A stretch of DNA of 36,177 nt from WJMT01 sp964624145 (GTDB lineage: Bacteria; Acidobacteriota; Aminicenantia; Aminicenantales; Aminicenantaceae): NCBI GenBank assembly GCA_964624145.1, contig CAZUXT010000033.1, forward strand, positions 1 to 36,177, read 5' to 3'. Below, piece after piece: positions 31,663 through 36,177 of the stretch (position 1 is the stretch's first letter; each line of letters begins with the position of its first letter). The notes under the pieces were generated by a model. That model saw nothing but the letters and a program-made list of their open reading frames with translations. It was not told the origin of the DNA and searched no databases. The translations under genes and the position numbers were made by a program.

Positions 31663-33399
31663 ATGCCCTTACACAATAACGATGTTGCTAATATTTTCAG
31701 TCAATTTGCTGATTTATTGGAGATCAAAGGGGCCAATCAGTTCAGAATCAGGGCATACAGGAATGCAGCACGTACCATAACCGGTCAGTCCAGGAATATA
31801 AGTGATATGGTCCGGGAAGGGGAAGACCTGACCCGGCTGCCCGGGATAGGAAAAGACCTTGCTGCAAAGATAAAGGAGATAGCAGATAGGGGTGAGCTTT
31901 CCAGACTGAATGACCTCAAGAAAGAACTTCCTGATGATTTGAGCAAGCTGATGAATATCCAGGGTTTGGGTCCTAAAAAGATCAAAGTATTGTTTCAGGA
32001 TTTGGGGATCACATCTGTTAAAGGGCTTAAAAAAGCGGCACAGGACCATAAACTGCGCGAACTCGAAGGATTCGGGGGTAAAACCGAGCAGAATATCCTT
32101 GGAGAGATCGAACGCATTGAAGAAGAGAAAAGGAAACACGGAGGGAAAGAAAGGATCAAGCTAGTCCGTGCTGAGCAGATCGCTGAAAACTATAAGGAAT
32201 ATCTGAAACAACACAAAGCAGTGGAAAAAATCCGGATTGCCGGAAGCTATCGAAGAAGAAAGGAAATGGTAGGAGATCTGGATATTCTGGCTGTTTGTGG
32301 GAAAGAGACCGGCCTCATGGATCATTTTGTTGCGTATGAAGATGTGGCGAAAATCATTTCTAAGGGCAAGACAAAATCCTCAATACTGCTTCGAACCGGG
32401 TTACAGGTAGATCTCAGGGTTATACAGCCGGAAAGTTACGGAGCAGCGCTGCTCTATTTTACTGGCTCCAAAGATCATAATATAGCTGTCCGTAAGATCG
32501 GGATTGGAAAGAATTTGAAAATCAGTGAATACGGAGTGTTCAAGGGGGATAAACAGATAGCCGGAAAAACAGAAGGCGAAGTCTATAAGACTGTGGGACT
32601 TCCCTTTATTAAGCCAGAGCTCAGAGAAGACAGGGGGGAGATAGAAGCAGGGCAAAAAGGGAATCTGCCCAAGCTGGTGGAGCTGGATGACATCCGGGGC
32701 GATCTGCATATGCATACCCGTTATTCCGATGGAAGATTCACCATAAAAGAAATGGCTGAAGCCGCTCGAAACAAAGGGTATGAGTATATCGCTATATCCG
32801 ACCATTCCAAGCATCTTACCGTGGCCAATGGCCTGGATGAGAGGAGACTGGCGGAACAGATGGAAGAGATCGAAAAACTCAATCAGGAATTAAAGGGCAT
32901 ACGGATTCTCAAGTCAATCGAGCTGGATATCCTGGAAGATGGATCCCTGGACCTGTCGGATGAGATCCTCAAGGATCTGGACCTGGTGCTGTCTTCTGTT
33001 CACTATAAATTCAATCTGCCCCGGGAAAAACAGACAAACAGGATTTTAAAAGCAATGGATAATCCTTATGTGGATATTATCTGTCATCCCAGCGGGAGGC
33101 TGATCAATGAGCGCCCTCCGTATGAGATCAATATGGAAAAGCTCATTAAATCCGCAAAAGAGAGAAACTGTTTCATGGAGCTCAATGCCCATCCGGACCG
33201 ATTGGATTTGAATGATATTTACTGTAAAATGGCTAAGGAAGAGGGTGTTAAGGTAGCTGTATCAACGGATGCGCACACGCAAAGCCACCTGGATTTTATG
33301 CGCTTTGGCGTGGGACAGGCAAGGAGAGGCTGGCTGGAGCCGGGGGATGTTTTGAACACACGGAGCTGGAAGGATTTGGTCGAAGAACTGGGGAGATAA
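31663..33399 (+). CDS. polX: Bacterial family X DNA polymerase / 3'-5' exonuclease PolX
   Basis: Gap-filling repair polymerase with a PHP nuclease. The 578-residue protein has the N-terminal 8-kDa helix-hairpin-helix region (RLPGIGKDLAAKI, IQGLGPKKIK). The nucleotidyltransferase core has GSYRRRKEMVGDLDIL (two catalytic Asp) and QVDLRVI (third Asp). The PHP domain is complete: GDLHMHTRYSDG, ISDHSKH, SIELDI, SSVHYKF, CHPSGR, ELNAHP and STDAHT. All metal ligands appear present, unlike the degenerate PHP of the DnaE2 in this window. ATG 31663 has no visible Shine-Dalgarno sequence. It lies 59 bases after the tRNA, with a weak TTGACT-17-TAACCT promoter-like pair at 31623-31651. Confidence 0.95.
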   Translation: MPLHNNDVANIFSQFADLLEIKGANQFRIRAYRNAARTITGQSRNISDMVREGEDLTRLPGIGKDLAAKIKEIADRGELSRLNDLKKELPDDLSKLMNIQGLGPKKIKVLFQDLGITSVKGLKKAAQDHKLRELEGFGGKTEQNILGEIERIEEEKRKHGGKERIKLVRAEQIAENYKEYLKQHKAVEKIRIAGSYRRRKEMVGDLDILAVCGKETGLMDHFVAYEDVAKIISKGKTKSSILLRTGLQVDLRVIQPESYGAALLYFTGSKDHNIAVRKIGIGKNLKISEYGVFKGDKQIAGKTEGEVYKTVGLPFIKPELREDRGEIEAGQKGNLPKLVELDDIRGDLHMHTRYSDGRFTIKEMAEAARNKGYEYIAISDHSKHLTVANGLDERRLAEQMEEIEKLNQELKGIRILKSIELDILEDGSLDLSDEILKDLDLVLSSVHYKFNLPREKQTNRILKAMDNPYVDIICHPSGRLINERPPYEINMEKLIKSAKERNCFMELNAHPDRLDLNDIYCKMAKEEGVKVAVSTDAHTQSHLDFMRFGVGQARRGWLEPGDVLNTRSWKDLVEELGR

Positions 33400-33478
33400 G
33401 TTCAAAAGGATTACCGTAAAATGAAATGAAATATAAAGGAGAAATCCGCTATAATAAAGATGATTTAAAGGAGAGAAA

Positions 33479-33937
33479 ATGCTTCCAATAAAGAAAATTC
33501 TATGGCCGACTGATTTTAGTGAGCCTTCTTATGAGGCTTTAAAAACAGCTCAAGAGCTGGCTGAACACTTTTCAGCAGAACTCTATATAGTCCATGTCGT
33601 GACTCCGATTCCCATGTTGTCTTCCACGACCGGGCCGTCCGGTTTTGATGTGGGCGTTTTTCACGAGCAGCTCATGGATTCCTCGAAGGAGTCCTTGAAA
33701 GAGATTGTAAAGGACAAGATAACGAAGGACATCAAGACTCACACAAGGGTAGTAATGGGCAGAGCTCCGGATGAGATTGTCAGCACGGCCGAAAAAGTAA
33801 AGGCGGACCTGATCGTCATTTCCACGCATGGAGAAACGGGATGGCGGCATCTGGTTTTCGGGTCAGTAGCTGAGAAGGTGGTCCGTTTTTCCTCATGTCC
33901 GGTTCTCACTATCCGTGAACCTGATGATGACAAATAA
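33479..33937 (+). CDS. Universal stress protein (UspA family)
   Basis: 152-residue single Usp domain with an alpha/beta nucleotide-binding fold. The start is KKILWPTDFSEPSYEALKTA. The C-terminal ATP-binding loop is GETGWRHLVFGSVAEKVVR (the G-2x-G-9x-G-S pattern), followed by SSCPVLTIRE. Such proteins bind ATP and are induced in starvation or stress; the specific role is unknown. ATG 33479 follows AAAGGAGAG. TATAAT at 33450-33455 is a probable -10, with only a poor -35 in front. It is 80 bases after polX. Confidence 0.93.
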   Translation: MLPIKKILWPTDFSEPSYEALKTAQELAEHFSAELYIVHVVTPIPMLSSTTGPSGFDVGVFHEQLMDSSKESLKEIVKDKITKDIKTHTRVVMGRAPDEIVSTAEKVKADLIVISTHGETGWRHLVFGSVAEKVVRFSSCPVLTIREPDDDK

Positions 33938-33977
33938 GGATTCATTTTTCTCAAGAGATAAAACAAAAATATTTTTC

Positions 33978-34006
33978 TTGACTAAATTTGTTTTCGTGGC
34001 TAGAAT
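33978..34006 (+). promoter_or_regulatory. Promoter of the first outer-membrane paralogue
   Basis: TTGACT (33978-33983), 17-base spacer, TAGAAT (34001-34006), with the start codon 32 bases further on. The corresponding position before the second copy keeps TAGAAT (34999-35004), but the -35 reads CTGAAT (34976-34981). Confidence 0.65.
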
Positions 34007-34037
34007 CTGCTTGAAAATCCATTTAGGGAGAAAAAGT

Positions 34038-34916
34038 ATGAAAAAGATTTTTAAGTTATTGGGTATTACCGTATTGATTTTCTGTTTTGCTGCTTCCCTT
34101 TCTGCTCAGATTCAAAGACCAAGTAAACCGTTCAAAATTGAATTAGGTATTAATTTTGGCTCTACGCTTGGGTACGGTGTGACAGAAAGTTCTTACAGCT
34201 ATGGTTCCTGGAGTGCGTATTGGTTTGATATTGATTCGGAATACGGAGATATCACTCCTGAACTGAGCACCCCCATGCTCTTCGGTGCAAATATCAGCTT
34301 GATCACCAGGATGGGAATCGGAGTTCAGTTTGCTTTGGATTATAATTTCAATTCAGATATTACCGGCTCCAGCACCTGGGGTGCCTCTGGATTTGATTAT
34401 TGGTATTGGGAAAATATCAACGAATCTAATTCATGGGATGTGACAGGGACTGTGAAGATGATGGTTCTGAGTCTGAATGTCCTTTACAAGTACGACGCGG
34501 GTATGTTCTGCCCCTGGTTTGCTGCCGGAGGTTCCTATTACACGGGAAACATAGAATCCAGTTCGGTAGTCGCATGGGGATTCTCGGATCCATGGGGAGA
34601 TTTTGATTATTTTGGCTTTCCAATAGAAATGAATGAAGATTTAAGCGGGATCGGATTCAATGTTGGAGGCGGAGCGGATATTCAATTTACTCCGAGTATT
34701 GCGTTGACGGTTGAAGCGAGATATTTTATATTGAAAAAACATGAAATGTATTGGGAAACAAATATTAGCACAGAAAATACATCTTATGTCTATGGTGTTA
34801 CATATACGTTTACCAATCCTTCTGTTATTGAAGATGGTATCAATGAAATAATAGATCCATTGGAGTTCAATGCCTCTTATCCGAAATTAGCCGTTGGAGT
34901 TAAATTCTCATTTTAA
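34038..34916 (+). CDS. Outer-membrane beta-barrel protein, tandem copy 1
   Basis: 292 residues: signal peptide (MKKIFKLLGITVLIFCF, cleavage after LSA near residue 23) and a strand-rich barrel. Alternating aromatic/hydrophobic strands are seen (FKIELGINFGSTLGY, GVQFALDYNF, MVLSLNVLYKY, PWFAAGGSYYTG, SGIGFNVGGGADI, LTVEARYFILK), ending KLAVGVKFSF with the C-terminal Phe typical of Bam-inserted proteins. It resembles the OMP_b-brl class; the ligand or pore function is unknown. ATG 34038 follows GGGAG; upstream in-frame codons back to 33915 overlap the promoter and the Usp gene. It is a tandem paralogue of the next gene with the same length. Confidence 0.85.
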   Translation: MKKIFKLLGITVLIFCFAASLSAQIQRPSKPFKIELGINFGSTLGYGVTESSYSYGSWSAYWFDIDSEYGDITPELSTPMLFGANISLITRMGIGVQFALDYNFNSDITGSSTWGASGFDYWYWENINESNSWDVTGTVKMMVLSLNVLYKYDAGMFCPWFAAGGSYYTGNIESSSVVAWGFSDPWGDFDYFGFPIEMNEDLSGIGFNVGGGADIQFTPSIALTVEARYFILKKHEMYWETNISTENTSYVYGVTYTFTNPSVIEDGINEIIDPLEFNASYPKLAVGVKFSF

Positions 34917-35037
34917 CTTATTGATGTAAAAGAAAGAATACATATCAGTTTTTTGGGAAAATCGAGTATATTTTCCTGAATATATTTGTTTTTAAGATTA
35001 GAATCGGCTTGAAAAATTAATTTACGGGAGAATAAGT

Positions 35038-35916
35038 ATGAAGAAAATTTTTAAGTTGTTAGGTATTACCGTATTGATTTTCTGTTTTTCTGCAACCCTC
35101 TCTGCGCAAGTTCAAAGACCAAGCAAGCCGTTTAAAATTGAATTGGGCATTAATTTTGGCTCTACGCTTGGATACAGTATTACGGAAAGCACGTATGTAG
35201 AACCCGAATGGAGCACATTTTGGTTTTATGTGGATGAATCCGGTGAGATCGCTCCTGAGCTGAGCACACCCCTGTGCTTCGGTGGTAATATCAGCTTGAT
35301 TACCAGGATGGGGATCGGCGTTCAGTTTGCGCTGGATTACAATTTCGATTCAGATATCACAGGGACCAGCTCTTATGTAGGAACCGGATATGACTCTTGG
35401 ATAGGTGATTTCGAATATTCCAGTGAGTGGGATATCACAGGGACGGCAAAATTGATGGTTTTGAGCCTGAATGTCCTTTACAAGTATCAAGGGGGGATGT
35501 TCAATCCATGGTTCGCTGCCGGAGGATCTTATTACACCGGAAGTTTAGAAGCAAATACTATGGCTGGATATGGAGTAAATTATGCTACATATTTTTGTTA
35601 TTTCGATGTGAATGAGGATGTAGAAGAGGATTTAAGCGGGATCGGATTCAATGTGGGGGCCGGAGCAGATATCAACTTCACACCTAATATCGCCTTTACC
35701 ATTGAAGCAAGATATTTCATATTAAAGAAATATGAAATGTACTGGTGGGCAGACTCAAGCGGAACGCGCAATCTTTACGGTTATTTCGAAGGTACAGTTG
35801 AACTTTCGAGTTCTTATGCTGATGTTGTTAATGAGCATTTAGATGACTTGATCGAACCGTTTGAGTTCAATCCTTCTTATGCGAAGCTGGCAGCTGGAGT
35901 TAAATTTTCATTCTGA
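35038..35916 (+). CDS. Outer-membrane beta-barrel protein, tandem copy 2
   Basis: 292 residues, same length and layout as the preceding gene. The first 17 residues are identical (MKKIFKLLGITVLIFCF), and the strand segments are near-identical (PSKPFKIELGINFGSTLGY, ISLITRMGIGVQFALDYNF, NPWFAAGGSYYTG, SGIGFNVGAGADI, ARYFILKKYEMYW, KLAAGVKFSF). Differences cluster in stretches expected to be surface loops (around 52-70, 110-130, 180-210, 245-275), consistent with duplication followed by loop divergence. ATG 35038 follows GGGAG. It may be read through from copy 1 or use its own weaker promoter. A strong terminator follows. Confidence 0.85.
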   Translation: MKKIFKLLGITVLIFCFSATLSAQVQRPSKPFKIELGINFGSTLGYSITESTYVEPEWSTFWFYVDESGEIAPELSTPLCFGGNISLITRMGIGVQFALDYNFDSDITGTSSYVGTGYDSWIGDFEYSSEWDITGTAKLMVLSLNVLYKYQGGMFNPWFAAGGSYYTGSLEANTMAGYGVNYATYFCYFDVNEDVEEDLSGIGFNVGAGADINFTPNIAFTIEARYFILKKYEMYWWADSSGTRNLYGYFEGTVELSSSYADVVNEHLDDLIEPFEFNPSYAKLAAGVKFSF

Positions 35917-35942
35917 TTATTCTGTTGATTGAGCTTTTTTAA

Positions 35943-36003
35943 ACCGGTGCCATAATATCCTTTTTTTGAGTTTTTGGGGATATGGTGTCACCGGTTTTTT
36001 TTT
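35943..36003 (+). terminator. Strong rho-independent terminator after the outer-membrane pair
   Basis: Left arm 35943-35960 starts ACCGGTG and right arm 35978-35995 ends CACCGGT. They pair over about 16 of 18 positions with a T-rich loop, followed by nine T. Confidence 0.85.
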
Positions 36004-36021
36004 ATTCAAACGGTCAGGCCT

Positions 36022-36050
36022 GGAGTCCGGGTAGGGTCCGGGCTCCCTTT
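36022..36050 (+). terminator. Second terminator-like hairpin
   Basis: GGAGTCCGG (36022-36030), loop GTAGGGT, CCGGGCTCC (36038-36046) with one wobble, then C and TTTT. The remaining bases to the window end hold AT-rich sequence and, at the very end, AAAGGAGCGG, which looks like the ribosome-binding site of a gene starting just outside. Confidence 0.5.
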
Positions 36051-36177
36051 TAGTCACTCTCAATAAATCAAATAAACAAAATGAAGGGGAGGTGCGTATT
36101 TAGATATAAATAGTCTGCAACCATAGAGAGAATCGACAGTTTATATATTAAAAGTGAAGAAATCTAAAGGAGCGGTT

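Noticed and set aside
1..36177. CRISPR array, prophage, integrase or known riboswitch
   Set aside because: No regularly spaced repeats, phage structural genes, integrase or recognisable riboswitch core were seen on either strand.

Overview
The window is one scaffold piece of a Gram-negative (diderm) bacterium, probably an uncultured lineage. A run of exactly 100 N at 7887-7986 marks a scaffold join of unknown true size. Diderm evidence: a TonB C-terminal domain protein, two outer-membrane beta-barrel proteins ending in F, two lipoproteins and several periplasmic proteins. The gene set and a GGGGACG-ended inverted-repeat element remind me of Candidatus Aminicenantes / Acidobacteriota-like genomes. 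That placement is memory-based inference and needs marker-gene phylogeny.

Layout. 1-109: C-terminal end of a membrane protein whose last codons and stop lie inside a miniature inverted-repeat element (94-306). 321-5123: a promoter and a three-gene SOS mutagenesis operon, lexA - dinB (catalytic residues present) - dnaE2. 5192-6856 (minus): an unusual one-chain protein with a degenerate response-regulator receiver, a membrane helix and a TonB C-terminal domain. 6986-7882 (minus): a DUF72 protein running into the N gap. 7987-12614 (plus): pta (5' end lost in the gap), ackA and a secreted DUF2961/GH172-type glycosidase, closed by an AT-rich terminator. 12742-14728: an ABC substrate-binding lipoprotein, a 344-base gap with a promoter-like site and a structured element, acylphosphatase and a cupin. 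14734-14997 (minus): a small membrane-anchored YHS/TRASH-like metal-binding protein. 15130-16470: meaB and methylmalonyl-CoA epimerase. 16477-20780 (minus): a DUF4783 secreted protein overlapping a 1299-residue sensor kinase. 20928-23006 (plus): an RF-1-domain ribosome-rescue factor, then an ECF sigma factor, a small membrane protein and a Spy/CpxP-like protein. 22999-31308 (minus): ftsH - folP - cdaA - cdaR - glmM - pdxJ - M20 amidohydrolase - SGNH lipoprotein, with a promoter before ftsH. 31528-31603: tRNA-Ala(GGC). Then polX, a universal stress protein and two tandem 292-residue outer-membrane paralogues, followed by two terminator hairpins.

How the genes work together. The SOS operon would give LexA-controlled translesion synthesis. 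pta-ackA gives acetyl-CoA to acetate with ATP formation, consistent with fermentation of sugars that the GH172-type enzyme might release. meaB and mce service the methylmalonyl-CoA/propionate route. The long minus-strand operon combines membrane proteolysis (FtsH), folate synthesis, c-di-AMP synthesis and its regulator, the cell-wall precursor enzyme GlmM and vitamin B6 synthesis.

Most genes are ordinary housekeeping or common accessory families. The strongest candidates for something undescribed are the receiver-membrane-TonB fusion, the very large three-sensor histidine kinase, the sigma/small-membrane-protein/Spy module without a visible zinc finger, the structured intergenic element near 13840-13920, and the mobile element that rewrote a gene's 3' end.
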